Both the position numbers and the translations under genes were made by a program. Below are positions 34,390 through 43,082 of a stretch of DNA of 53,684 nucleotides, piece by piece (within the stretch, counting starts at the first letter, position 1; each line of letters opens with the position of its first letter). Source of the stretch: an uncultured Afifella sp. (lineage in GTDB: Bacteria > Pseudomonadota > Alphaproteobacteria > Rhizobiales > Afifellaceae); the NCBI GenBank assembly GCA_947259045.1, contig CAMYKZ010000037.1, forward strand, positions 1 to 53,684, written 5' to 3'. The notes below the pieces were generated by a model. It saw only the letters and a list, made by a program, of their open reading frames with translations, made no database searches and was not told the origin of the DNA.

Positions 34390-37334
34390 GCCAGACGAAC
34401 CGCATCGACGGCGGCCTGATCGACCGCAGCAAGAGACTGGCGTTCACCTTCAACGGCAAGCGCTTCCACGGCCATCCCGGCGACACGCTGGCCTCCGCGC
34501 TGATCGCCAACGGCCAGAAACTGGTCGGACGCTCGTTCAAATATCATCGTCCGCGCGGCATATTCACCGCTGGTTCGGAGGAACCCAATGCGCTTGTCCA
34601 GCTGCGCAAGGGCGCCCATCAGGAACAGAACACACGGGCGACGGTGGCGGAGCTGTTCGACGGGCTGGACGCCACAAGTCAGAACCATCGCGGACCGCTG
34701 AAATACGATCTGATGGCGGTCAACGATCTGCTGTCGCCGTTTCTCAGCGCGGGTTTCTACTACAAGACATTCATGTGGCCGAAAGCCTTCTGGGAGAAGG
34801 TCTACGAACCGATTATCCGGTCGGCTGCCGGCCTGGGGCGGCTATCCGGTATCGAGGACCCTGACGCCTATGACAAAGGGTTCGTGCATTGCGACCTGCT
34901 TGTCATCGGCGCCGGTCCGGCCGGCCTGTCGGCAGCTCTGGCGGCTGCCCGCGCCGGCGCAAGGGTGATCCTCGCCGACGAAGATTTCCACATTGGAGGC
35001 CGGCTCAATTCCGAGACCTACCGGATCGACGACAGTCCGGGCGCCGAATGGGCGTCCGGTATACGCGACGAACTGGCAGCCATGGACAATGTCCGGCTGA
35101 TGCCGCGCACGACGATCTATGGCGCCTACGATCACGGCGTTTACGGCGCACTGGAACGGATGACCGACCATTTGAAGGAAAGCGGCGGCAAGCCGCGGCA
35201 GGTGCTGTGGCGGGTCTATTCCCGGCGCGCCGTGCTGTGCGCCGGCGCGACCGAACGGCCGATCGCATTCGGCAACAATGACCGGCCCGGCATCATGCTG
35301 GCCGGTGCCGTGCGCGCCTATGTCAACCGCTGGGGTACGACGCCTGGAAAACGGATGGCGATTTTCACCAACAATGACGACGGCTGGCGCACCGCAACCG
35401 ATCTTGCTACCCGCGGCGTTGAAATTACTGCTATCATCGACAGCCGCGACGGCACACCGCTTGCCGCACCGCACGGTGCGTCACTGGTGATGGGCGGGCG
35501 AATCGTCGACACCAAAGGCCGGCACGGCCTTCAATCGCTGACGCTTGCAAACGGCCAGATCATTCCGGCCGATTGCCTGGCCGTCTCCGGTGGCTGGAGC
35601 CCGAACGTCCACCTTACCTGCCACCAGCGCGGCCGGCCGGTCTGGCGCGATGAGATCGCAGCCTTCGTGCCCGGCTCCGACCTGCCGGTCGGAATGAAAG
35701 TTGCCGGCGCTGCCAACGGCACTCTGACACTGGCGGCAGCTTTGGCAGACGGCAAACGCACGGCAGGAGCCGCGCTCAAGGAGCTCGGCTTTTCGCCGGC
35801 AAAACTGGCCGCGCCGAAAGCGAATGACGAAACGCTCGGCATATCGGCGTTCTGGCATGTCCGCCGGAGCCGCGGCCGCGCCTGGCTCGACCTGCAGAAT
35901 GATGTCACCGTCAAGGACGTGAAACTGTCACACCAGGAAGGCTTCCGCTCGGTTGAACATCTGAAGCGCTACACGACGCTCGGCATGGCCACCGACCAGG
36001 GCAAGACGGCCAATATCCCGGCGCTTGCCGTCATGGCGGAATGTACCGGCAAGACGATCCCGGAGACCGGCACGACGATCTTCCGGCCGCCCTACACGCC
36101 GGTGCCGATCGGCGCCTTCGCCGGCCGTTCGCGCGGCAAGGACTTCAGGCCCTACCGCCTGACGCCGAGCCATGACTGGGCCAAGGAGCAGGGCGCAATT
36201 TTCGTGGAAACCGGCATGTGGCTGCGGGCACAGTGGTTTCCGCGGCCCGGCGAGACCCATTGGCGCGAAAGCGTAGACCGCGAGGTCACGAAGACACGGG
36301 CCTCAGTCGGCGTCTGCGACGTGACGACGCTGGGCAAGATCGATGTGCAGGGCGACGACGCGGCAGAGTTCCTGAACAAGGTCTACGCCAACGGCTTTGC
36401 GAAACTGGCTGTCGGCAAGGTGCGTTACGGCCTGATGCTGCGCGAAGACGGCATCGTCATGGATGACGGCACGACGGCGCGGCTTGGCGAAAACCATTTC
36501 CTGATGACCACCACCACCGCCAACGCGGTCAGCGTGTTCCGCCACATGGAATTCTGCCGCCAGTGCCTCTGGCCCGGCCTGGACGTTCATCTGATCTCGG
36601 CAACCGAACAATATGCCCAATATGCCGTTGCCGGGCCGAATTCCCGCAAGCTGCTGCAAAAGGTCGTCGACCCGGACTTCGACATATCCAACGATGCCTT
36701 TCCGTTCATGGCCTGTGGAGAAGTGACGGTCTGCGGCGGCACGCCGGCGCGGCTGTTCCGGATCTCCTTTTCCGGCGAACTGGCTTACGAGATCGCCGTT
36801 CCGACCCGTTACGGCGATGCGATGATCCGCGCTTTGATGGCAGCGGGCGAGGAATTCGACGCGGTGGCCTATGGCGTGGAGGCGCTCGGCGTCATGCGGA
36901 TTGAGAAAGGCCACGCCGCAGGCAACGAACTGACCGGCCAGACGAGCGCACAGGACCTTGGCATGGGGCGGATGGTATCGAAGAAAAAAGACTGCATCGG
37001 CAATACTTTGTCGGAGCGGCCCGACCTCAACCGCGATGACGGCCTCGCCATGATGGGTTTCCGGCCGGTTGACAGGACAAAGGCTCTGAAAGCCGGAGCC
37101 CACTTTGTTGCCAAGGGCCAGGCGGCCAACACGGAAAACGATGAGGGCTGGATGAGCTCGGTTGCCTATTCCCCCAGCCTCGGCCATTCGATCGGTCTTG
37201 GTTTCATCAAGCGCGGATCGGAGCGCATCGGCGAAACGGTGATTGCCGCCGATCCGCTGCGCGGCAATGATATGGAGGTCGAAATCGTCTCGGCCCATTT
37301 CGTCGATCCGGAAGGAGAACGTCTGCGTGTCTGA
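34386..37334 (+). CDS. mgdC: N-methylglutamate dehydrogenase / sarcosine oxidase alpha-type subunit
   Basis: A 982-residue multidomain subunit of normal length. It has an N-terminal ferredoxin-like fold without iron cysteines (FTFNGKRFHGHPGDTLASALI), a pyridine-nucleotide binding domain (VIGAGPAGLSAALAAARAGARV near residue 175; ERPIAFGNNDRPGIMLAGAV), then from about residue 600 a GcvT-like aminomethyltransferase/folate-binding region (MWLRAQWFPRPGETHW, VGVCDVTTLGKIDVQGDDAAEFLNKVY, SFSGELAYEIAVP, EALGVMRIEKGHAAGNELTG). The complex demethylates N-methylglutamate (or sarcosine) and passes the one-carbon unit to tetrahydrofolate. Long antisense open frames across this gene are codon-bias shadows. 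Confidence 0.94.
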   Translation: MSQTNRIDGGLIDRSKRLAFTFNGKRFHGHPGDTLASALIANGQKLVGRSFKYHRPRGIFTAGSEEPNALVQLRKGAHQEQNTRATVAELFDGLDATSQNHRGPLKYDLMAVNDLLSPFLSAGFYYKTFMWPKAFWEKVYEPIIRSAAGLGRLSGIEDPDAYDKGFVHCDLLVIGAGPAGLSAALAAARAGARVILADEDFHIGGRLNSETYRIDDSPGAEWASGIRDELAAMDNVRLMPRTTIYGAYDHGVYGALERMTDHLKESGGKPRQVLWRVYSRRAVLCAGATERPIAFGNNDRPGIMLAGAVRAYVNRWGTTPGKRMAIFTNNDDGWRTATDLATRGVEITAIIDSRDGTPLAAPHGASLVMGGRIVDTKGRHGLQSLTLANGQIIPADCLAVSGGWSPNVHLTCHQRGRPVWRDEIAAFVPGSDLPVGMKVAGAANGTLTLAAALADGKRTAGAALKELGFSPAKLAAPKANDETLGISAFWHVRRSRGRAWLDLQNDVTVKDVKLSHQEGFRSVEHLKRYTTLGMATDQGKTANIPALAVMAECTGKTIPETGTTIFRPPYTPVPIGAFAGRSRGKDFRPYRLTPSHDWAKEQGAIFVETGMWLRAQWFPRPGETHWRESVDREVTKTRASVGVCDVTTLGKIDVQGDDAAEFLNKVYANGFAKLAVGKVRYGLMLREDGIVMDDGTTARLGENHFLMTTTTANAVSVFRHMEFCRQCLWPGLDVHLISATEQYAQYAVAGPNSRKLLQKVVDPDFDISNDAFPFMACGEVTVCGGTPARLFRISFSGELAYEIAVPTRYGDAMIRALMAAGEEFDAVAYGVEALGVMRIEKGHAAGNELTGQTSAQDLGMGRMVSKKKDCIGNTLSERPDLNRDDGLAMMGFRPVDRTKALKAGAHFVAKGQAANTENDEGWMSSVAYSPSLGHSIGLGFIKRGSERIGETVIAADPLRGNDMEVEIVSAHFVDPEGERLRV

Positions 37335-37896
37335 ACCTGCACTGATGGCCAAGTCACCGCTGGACGGCGTCCGGCTTGAACTGGACGGCGTGACGATTGC
37401 CGAAATCACCGGCCGCGCCATCGTCTCCATTGCAACGCCAAACGGTGGCGGTGATGCGCTGTCCAAGGCACTCGCCTCATCTTACAAGGTTGAATATCCC
37501 GACACCGGGCATTCGTCGGTCTCCGATGACGGCAAGACACGCTTTCTCGGCCTGCAACAGGATCAGATTTTTGCCCTGTTCGATGATTCAAAATCGAGCC
37601 CCATGGATGCGATTGCAGAAAAACTCGGAGACACCGCATACCTGACCGACCAGTCCGACAGCTGGGTGATGATCAGTCTTTCAGGCCCGAAATGCCGGAC
37701 CGCGCTGGAACGCATCTGCCCGATCGACCTTCACCCGGCAGCCTTCCCGGAAGGCGCGGTCGCACGTACGGCCATGGAGCATCTGGGCACGATCATCGTC
37801 CATGAGAGCGCAGATCTTTATCTGCTGATGTCGGCGCGCTCTTCTGCCGGGTCGTTCCTGCATGCGGTTGAAACCTCGGCGCGCAACGTCCGCTGA
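37327..37896 (+). CDS. mgdD: N-methylglutamate dehydrogenase / sarcosine oxidase gamma-type subunit
   Basis: I take the GTG at 37327, which sits 9 bp after AAGGAG (37312-37317) and overlaps the mgdC end by 8 bp; an ATG at 37345 is the alternative. The 189-residue protein has SoxG-like features: LTDQSDSWVMISLSGPKCRTALERICPIDLHPAAFPEGAVARTAMEHLGTII and a final SSAGSFLHAVETSARNV. Gamma subunits pack against the alpha C-terminal domain and are the least conserved of the four. It ends the first part of the operon; the regulator gene starts about 98 bp later. Confidence 0.88.
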   Translation: MSEPALMAKSPLDGVRLELDGVTIAEITGRAIVSIATPNGGGDALSKALASSYKVEYPDTGHSSVSDDGKTRFLGLQQDQIFALFDDSKSSPMDAIAEKLGDTAYLTDQSDSWVMISLSGPKCRTALERICPIDLHPAAFPEGAVARTAMEHLGTIIVHESADLYLLMSARSSAGSFLHAVETSARNVR

Positions 37897-37994
37897 CCGG
37901 TTGCGGCATCTCGGGACGACTGTCCTCGCAATACGTATGGGCTTGACTATTGGCACGGGCCCGGCTTCGACTGCGGCAGGCTGGAGACGATCGA

Positions 37995-38630
37995 ATGGCG
38001 AGAAAACCCGGGCGCGGCACACTCATTCAGGATCCCCACAGCGGACCGGAGCCGGAGCGCCGGCTGCTTGAAGAGGCCATTGGCCGCGCCGCCCGTCTGT
38101 TTCGGGAAAAGGCTGGCCTGACCATTCAGGAACTGTCCAACGCTTCCGGCATCTCGCCCGGCATGCTGTCAAAAATCGAGCACGGTTCCACCTCGCCGTC
38201 CCTGTCGACGATACAGGCCCTGTCCCAGGCCCTGAACGTCCCGGTGACGTCGCTGTTTCGCGGTTTTGAGGAAACCCGCGACGCGACGTTCGTCAAATCC
38301 GGACAGGGGCTGAAAATCGAACGCCGGGGCACCCGGGCCGGGCACCAGTACGAGCTTCTGGGCCACACGCCGCACGGGCCGGTGATCGTTGAACCCTACA
38401 TGATTACACTCAGTGAAAAATCCGACGTGTTTCCGATCTTCCAGCATCCCGGGCTGGAGTTCATCTACATGCTGGAAGGAGAACTAGTCTATCGGCACGG
38501 CGGCGAAACCTATCTGCTTGAACCCGGCGATACCCTCTTCTTCGATTCCGACGCCCCGCACGGGCCGGAGGAATTGCGCAGATTGCCGATCCGGTTCCTG
38601 TCCGTGATCAGTTATGAACGCGGAAACTGA
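37995..38630 (+). CDS. XRE-family regulator with C-terminal cupin domain
   Basis: ATG 37995 gives 211 residues. Residues about 30-90 form an XRE helix-turn-helix (RLFREKAGLTIQELSNASGIS, PGMLSKIEHGSTSPSLSTIQALSQAL). A cupin sensor domain follows (VFPIFQHPGLEFIYMLEGEL, YLLEPGDTLFFDSDAPHGPE). This SutR/PuuR-like layout senses small metabolites, often amines or amino acids. It lies inside the methylamine operon between mgdABCD and mgsABC, and its stop codon overlaps a perfect palindrome that is a likely operator. Repression or activation of the second half of the operon is inferred. Confidence 0.9.
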   Translation: MARKPGRGTLIQDPHSGPEPERRLLEEAIGRAARLFREKAGLTIQELSNASGISPGMLSKIEHGSTSPSLSTIQALSQALNVPVTSLFRGFEETRDATFVKSGQGLKIERRGTRAGHQYELLGHTPHGPVIVEPYMITLSEKSDVFPIFQHPGLEFIYMLEGELVYRHGGETYLLEPGDTLFFDSDAPHGPEELRRLPIRFLSVISYERGN

Positions 38631-38650
38631 TATTTCTTGTGAAGAAATAT
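38630..38650. promoter_or_regulatory. operator-like palindrome ATATTTCTT-GTG-AAGAAATAT
   Basis: Two perfect 9-bp arms with a 3-bp spacer, AT-rich, in a short AT-rich gap of about 100 bp between the XRE-cupin regulator and the mgsA-like gene. More AT-rich repeats follow (AATATTGAATATT, 38659-38671). Such AT-rich TTCTT-N3-AAGAA dyads are typical targets of XRE-cupin regulators. It would place the regulator's own product in control of mgsABC-gmaS. Confidence 0.6.
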
Positions 38651-38733
38651 TATTTCCTAATATTGAATATTCTGCGCGGGAGTGGTATGTTGGAAGCAGC
38701 AGCCAGTCTATGGCTTGGAATGAAGGCGGATCC

Positions 38734-39672
38734 ATGTGCGGAATTGTTGGTCTCTATCTGAAAAACCCTGATCTCAGGCAGAATCTCGGCGCCATGTTTC
38801 GTCCGATGCTGAGCGAAATGACAAGCCGCGGGCCGGATTCCGCCGGCGTTGCGATCTACCGCGATCGGGTTGCCGCCGGCCTGACGAAATTCTCGCTCGC
38901 CCATGACGATCCGGCATTCGACTGGAAACAGGTCGATGCCGGGCTGGAGCAGGCATTAGGTTGCGACGCTTCGGTGCGGCCGGTGGCGACGCACTGCATT
39001 CTGGTCACCGACGCGAATGAGGCCAGGGTCAGTTCCTGGCTCGTCGAAGCCTTTCCCGCTGTCCGGCTGGTCGGCTCCGGCGCCAGCGTGGAAATCTTCA
39101 AGGAAGTCGGTCTGCCCGATCATGTCTATGACAGGTTCGGCCTGGAGGCTGCCGAAGGCAGCCACATGATCGGCCACACCCGCATGGCGACGGAAAGTGC
39201 TGTGACGACTGCCGGATCGCACCCCTTCGCCACCGGGGCCGATCTCTGCCTGGTGCACAATGGCTCGCTGTCCAACCATAACCGGCTGCGTGAAAGCCTG
39301 CGCAAGGAAGGCCTCACCTTCCAGACCGAAAATGACAGTGAAGTCGCCGCCGCCTACATGACCTGGAAGCTGCGCCAGGGCGCAACGCTGCATCAGGCGC
39401 TTGAGGACGGCATTCGCGATCTTGACGGGTTCTATACCTTCTGCATCGGCACCAGTGACGGTTTTGCCGTGCTGCGCGATCCGATTGCCTGCAAACACGC
39501 CGTGCTCGCCGAGACGGACGACTGGGTCGCCATGGCGACGGAATATCGCGCCATCGCCACCCTGCCCGGCTCCGACAGTGCGACGATCTGGGAGCCCAAA
39601 CCAAAGACGATCTACACTTGGGGCGGTGACGGGGGCGGTGACGGGGGCGGCGATGCAAGGAAACTGCATTGA
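38734..39672 (+). CDS. mgsA: N-methylglutamate synthase subunit A / GlxB-type class II glutamine amidotransferase
   Basis: ATG 38734 is chosen because class II amidotransferases need Cys2: MCGIVGLYLKN. A longer frame from 38614 would bury it. The 312-residue protein has TSRGPDSAGVAIY, GHTRMATESAVTTAGSHPF and VHNGSLSNHNRLRESL, the glutaminase core of glutamate synthase. It should release ammonia or transfer the methylamine moiety from gamma-glutamylmethylamide. The C-terminal end is unusual: YTWGGDGGGDGGGDARKLH, produced by a 12-bp tandem repeat in the DNA. First gene of mgsABC-gmaS. Confidence 0.9.
   Translation: MCGIVGLYLKNPDLRQNLGAMFRPMLSEMTSRGPDSAGVAIYRDRVAAGLTKFSLAHDDPAFDWKQVDAGLEQALGCDASVRPVATHCILVTDANEARVSSWLVEAFPAVRLVGSGASVEIFKEVGLPDHVYDRFGLEAAEGSHMIGHTRMATESAVTTAGSHPFATGADLCLVHNGSLSNHNRLRESLRKEGLTFQTENDSEVAAAYMTWKLRQGATLHQALEDGIRDLDGFYTFCIGTSDGFAVLRDPIACKHAVLAETDDWVAMATEYRAIATLPGSDSATIWEPKPKTIYTWGGDGGGDGGGDARKLH
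39621..39650. repeat. 12-bp in-frame tandem repeat at mgsA 3' end
   Basis: GGGCGGTGACGG occurs at 39621-39632 and 39633-39644, with a partial third copy GGGCGG after it. It encodes GGDG repeats at the C-terminus of the amidotransferase subunit, so slippage would change length by 4 residues without loss of frame. Confidence 0.85.
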
Positions 39673-39673
39673 C

Positions 39674-40357
39674 ATGGCTGAACTGGATCTCGAGACACTG
39701 GGCCTTCGCGCCATCAACCAAAAACTCAATGCTCTCAACGAGGGCACCAATGAGCGCGACTGGGTGATTACCCATCCAATGGGCCAGCATGCCATTGCCT
39801 GCGGCCTGCAGGCGCCGCTCAATGTCGAGATCAAGGGGCATGTCGGCTTCTATTGCGGCGGCATGAACAAACACGCCGACATCATTGTCGATGGCCATGC
39901 CGGTGTCGGTGTGGCTGAAAACATGATGTCGGGTACGATCCGTGTCAAAGGCAATGCCAGCCAGGCCGCAGGCGCCACCGGTCACGGCGGATTGCTGGTC
40001 ATCCACGGTGACGCTTCTTCGCGCTGCGGCATTTCCATGAAGGGGATCGATATCGTCGTCGGCGGTTCGGTCGGCCACATGTCGGCCTTCATGGCGCAGA
40101 CCGGAAATCTGGTGATCTGCGGCGACGCCGGCGATGCGCTGGGCGATTCGATTTACGAAGCCCGTTTGTTCGTCCGCGGCACCGTGGAAAGCCTCGGCGC
40201 CGATTGCATCGAGAAGGACATGCGGCCGGAACATACTGAAAAACTTGCCGAACTGCTGAACCGGGCGGGTATCGACGCCGATCCCAAGGATTTCAAACGA
40301 TACGGATCGGCGCGCAAACTCTACAATTTCGATGTTGATCATGCCGACGAATATTGA
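39674..40357 (+). CDS. mgsB: N-methylglutamate synthase subunit B / GlxC-type GXGXG protein
   Basis: A 227-residue protein matching the C-terminal GXGXG beta-helix domain of glutamate synthase. Repeated glycine turns are seen: VEIKGHVGFYCGGMNKHADIIVDGHAGVGVAENMMSG, QAAGATGHGGLLVIHGDASSRCGISMKGIDIVVGGSVGHMSAFMAQTG, NLVICGDAGDALGDSIYEARLFVRG. It serves as a structural scaffold between amidotransferase and synthase subunits. It begins 1 bp after the mgsA stop and its own end is close to the start of mgsC, consistent with a three-subunit complex. Confidence 0.92.
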   Translation: MAELDLETLGLRAINQKLNALNEGTNERDWVITHPMGQHAIACGLQAPLNVEIKGHVGFYCGGMNKHADIIVDGHAGVGVAENMMSGTIRVKGNASQAAGATGHGGLLVIHGDASSRCGISMKGIDIVVGGSVGHMSAFMAQTGNLVICGDAGDALGDSIYEARLFVRGTVESLGADCIEKDMRPEHTEKLAELLNRAGIDADPKDFKRYGSARKLYNFDVDHADEY

Positions 40358-40395
40358 CGCCCGCCCGACAGGCCTTTACCTGGACAGAGACCGCC

Positions 40396-41724
40396 ATGGA
40401 CACTGAAACGCCCCGCACAACGCCGCGTCAATCGGCGACATTCGACGACTATACCTTGTCGGAGATCCGCCGTGCCGCCAGCACCGGCATCTATGATATC
40501 CGCGGCGGCGGCGCCAAGCGCAGGCTGCCGCATTTTGACGACCTGCTGTTCCTCGGCGCGTCGATGTCGCGTTATCCGCTGGAGGGTTACCGCGAAAAGT
40601 GCGGCACAGATGTGGTGCTCGGGACCCGCTTCGCCAAAAAGCCGATCGAACTGAAGATCCCGATCACCATCGCCGGCATGAGTTTCGGCTCGCTGTCGGG
40701 CCAGGCCAAGGAAGCGCTTGGCCGCGGCGCCAACCTTGCCGGCACGTCGACGACAACCGGCGACGGCGGCATGACGGTGGAGGAGCGCGGCCATTCTAAA
40801 ACCCTTGTCTACCAGTATCTGCCGTCGCGTTACGGCATGAACCCGGATGATCTGCGCAAGGCGGACGCTATCGAAATCGTCGTCGGCCAAGGCGCAAAAC
40901 CCGGCGGCGGCGGCATGCTGCTTGGCCAGAAGATCTCCGACCGCGTCGCCGAAATGCGCGCGCTGCCGAAAGGCATCGATCAGCGGTCCGCCTGCCGCCA
41001 TCCCGACTGGACAGGCCCGGACGATCTGGAAATCAAGATCCTCGAACTGCGCGAGATCACCAATTGGGAGAAGCCGATCTACATCAAGGTCGGCGGCGCC
41101 CGGCCCTATTACGACACCGCGCTGGCGGTCAAGGCCGGCGCCGATGTCGTCGTCGTCGACGGCATGCAGGGCGGCACTGCAGCAACCCAGGAAGTTTTTA
41201 TCGAACATGTCGGCCAGCCGACACTGGCCTGCATCCGGCCCGCCGTTCAGGCGCTGCAGGATCTTGGCATGCACCGCAAGGTGCAGTTGATCCTCTCCGG
41301 CGGCATCCGCAACGGCGCCGATGTCGGCAAGGCGCTGGCGCTCGGTGCGGACGCGGTGTCGATCGGCACCGCGGCACTGGTCGCCCTTGGCGACAACGAC
41401 CCGCACTGGGAAGACGAATACCGCAAGCTCGGAACGACAGCCGGAGCCTACGATGACTGGCACGAGGGCCGCGACCCCGCCGGTATCACCACGCAGGACC
41501 CGGAACTGGCAAAACGGCTTGACCCGGTACTCGCCGGCCGGCGGCTTGCCAATTATCTGAAAGTGATGACACTGGAAGCCCAGACGATTGCGCGGGCCTG
41601 CGGCAAGACGCATCTGCACAATCTTGAACCTGAGGACCTTGTGGCCCTGACCGTCGAAGCCTCGGCCATGGCCAGGGTTCCGCTGGCGGGGACGGACTGG
41701 ATACCGGGCCAGACACGATATTGA
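40396..41724 (+). CDS. mgsC: N-methylglutamate synthase subunit C / GlxD-type glutamate synthase-like protein
   Basis: ATG 40396 follows GGACAGAG; a TTG at 40354 is less likely. The 442-residue protein is an FMN-binding glutamate-synthase central domain. It has ITIAGMSFGSLSGQAKEALGRGA, STTTGDGGMTVEERGHS, KIYIKVGG-like IYIKVGGARPYYDTALAVKAGADVVVVDGMQGGTAATQE and LILSGGIRNGADVGKALALGADAVSIGTAAL. These are FMN/Fe-S-region motifs of the alpha/beta barrel. With subunits A and B it would make N-methylglutamate from 2-oxoglutarate and gamma-glutamylmethylamide. gmaS follows after 24 bp. Confidence 0.92.
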   Translation: MDTETPRTTPRQSATFDDYTLSEIRRAASTGIYDIRGGGAKRRLPHFDDLLFLGASMSRYPLEGYREKCGTDVVLGTRFAKKPIELKIPITIAGMSFGSLSGQAKEALGRGANLAGTSTTTGDGGMTVEERGHSKTLVYQYLPSRYGMNPDDLRKADAIEIVVGQGAKPGGGGMLLGQKISDRVAEMRALPKGIDQRSACRHPDWTGPDDLEIKILELREITNWEKPIYIKVGGARPYYDTALAVKAGADVVVVDGMQGGTAATQEVFIEHVGQPTLACIRPAVQALQDLGMHRKVQLILSGGIRNGADVGKALALGADAVSIGTAALVALGDNDPHWEDEYRKLGTTAGAYDDWHEGRDPAGITTQDPELAKRLDPVLAGRRLANYLKVMTLEAQTIARACGKTHLHNLEPEDLVALTVEASAMARVPLAGTDWIPGQTRY

Positions 41725-41748
41725 ATCCAATTTGGGGGGCAAACGCCA

Positions 41749-43056
41749 ATGGCAAAGGATCTCGCGAAATTCGCCAAGGACAAGGGTGTCCGATTTTTCC
41801 TGTTCAACTTCACCGACCTGTTCGGTAACCAGCGCGCCAAGCTGGTGCCGGCTGAAGCCGCCGGCGGCATGCAGAAATCGGGCGCAGGGTTTGCCGGCTT
41901 CGCCACATGGCTCGACATGACGCCGGCGCATCCGGACATGTTCGTGATGCCCGACGCCGACAGCGTCATCCAGCTGCCGTGGCGGCCGGAAGTCGCCTGG
42001 GTTGCCGGCGATCCCTGGATGGACGGCAAACCGGTCGAGCAGGCACCGCGCAACGTGCTCAGGCGCATCACCGCAGATGCCACGGCCAAGGGGATGAAAA
42101 TGATGGCCGGTGTGGAACCGGAATTTCATCTGATCATGCCCGACGGCAGCGGCATCTCCGACGAGCGCGATATCCAGGAAAAGCCCTGTTACGACCAGTC
42201 GGCGATCATGCGGCGGTTCGACGTCATTTCCGAAATCTGCACGACCATGACGGCCCTCGGATGGGGGCCGTACCAGAACGACCATGAAGACGCCAACGGC
42301 CAGTTTGAGATCAACTGGGATTACAATGACGCGCTGACGACCGCCGACCAGCTCTGCTTCTTCAAGTTCATGGTCAAGTCGATTGCTGAAAATCACGGCT
42401 TTCGGGCAACCTTCATGCCTAAACCGTTTGCCAATCTGACCGGCAATGGCTGTCACGTGCATATTTCCGGCTGGAACAAGACCGGCAAGAAAAACCTGTT
42501 CCACGATGCCAAGGGCGAGCTCGGCCTGTCGTCGACCGGTTATGCCTTCCTCGGCGGCCTGATCCATCATGCCCAGGCATTGGCGGCGATCACCAATCCG
42601 ACCGTCAATTCCTACAAACGTATCAACGCGCCGGCAACGCTCTCCGGCGCCACCTGGTCACCAAGCTCCGTCACGTTCGGCGGCAACAATCGCACTCATA
42701 TGGTGCGCATCCCCGATGAAGGTCGGATCGAGTTCAGGCTTGCCGACGGAGCGGCCAACCCGTACCTGCTGATGGCGGCAATCCTGGCCGCCGGGCAGCA
42801 CGGTGTGGATGGGAAGATGAGCCCCGGCAAAAGGCTGGACATCGACATGTATGCCGAGGGCCACACGGTCAAGGGTGCAAAAAAGCTGCCCCTCAACCTG
42901 CTTGATGCGATCCGCAATCTTGCCGGCGACAAATACCTCAATGAAACACTGGGCAAGGAATTCACTGACGCCTATGTCAAACTCAAGACAAATGAGTGGA
43001 ACAGTTACAGCCGTCACCTGACCCAGTGGGAGCGCGATAACACGCTGGACTGCTGA
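41749..43056 (+). CDS. gmaS: gamma-glutamylmethylamide synthetase / type III glutamine synthetase (GlnT-like)
   Basis: A 435-residue glutamine-synthetase-fold enzyme with the GmaS/GlnT start KFAKDKGVRFFLFNFTDLFGN and VPAEAAGGMQKSGAGFAGFATW. The core has VEPEFHLI, NGQFEINWDYNDALTTADQ, ATFMPKPFANLTGNGCHVHIS and GAANPYLLMAAILAAG. GmaS adds methylamine to glutamate with ATP; GlnT enzymes of the same family make glutamine or other amides. Its place directly after mgsABC and mgdABCD favours GmaS. A good GGGGGG-type ribosome binding site precedes ATG 41749. Confidence 0.92.
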   Translation: MAKDLAKFAKDKGVRFFLFNFTDLFGNQRAKLVPAEAAGGMQKSGAGFAGFATWLDMTPAHPDMFVMPDADSVIQLPWRPEVAWVAGDPWMDGKPVEQAPRNVLRRITADATAKGMKMMAGVEPEFHLIMPDGSGISDERDIQEKPCYDQSAIMRRFDVISEICTTMTALGWGPYQNDHEDANGQFEINWDYNDALTTADQLCFFKFMVKSIAENHGFRATFMPKPFANLTGNGCHVHISGWNKTGKKNLFHDAKGELGLSSTGYAFLGGLIHHAQALAAITNPTVNSYKRINAPATLSGATWSPSSVTFGGNNRTHMVRIPDEGRIEFRLADGAANPYLLMAAILAAGQHGVDGKMSPGKRLDIDMYAEGHTVKGAKKLPLNLLDAIRNLAGDKYLNETLGKEFTDAYVKLKTNEWNSYSRHLTQWERDNTLDC

Positions 43057-43082
43057 CGCACCCTGGAGCATGACTCCCGATC

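Noticed and set aside
36303..37466. 387-codon open frame antisense to mgdC
   Set aside because: Overlaps a confident gene on the other strand, no family features.
32935..37896. Classical heterotetrameric sarcosine oxidase (soxBDAG)
   Set aside because: Not excluded, but adjacency to mgsABC-gmaS homologues and loss of the delta-subunit zinc ligands favour N-methylglutamate dehydrogenase.
40339..42570. 743-codon open frame antisense to mgsC-gmaS
   Set aside because: Same codon-bias shadow over well-identified genes; no recognisable domain.
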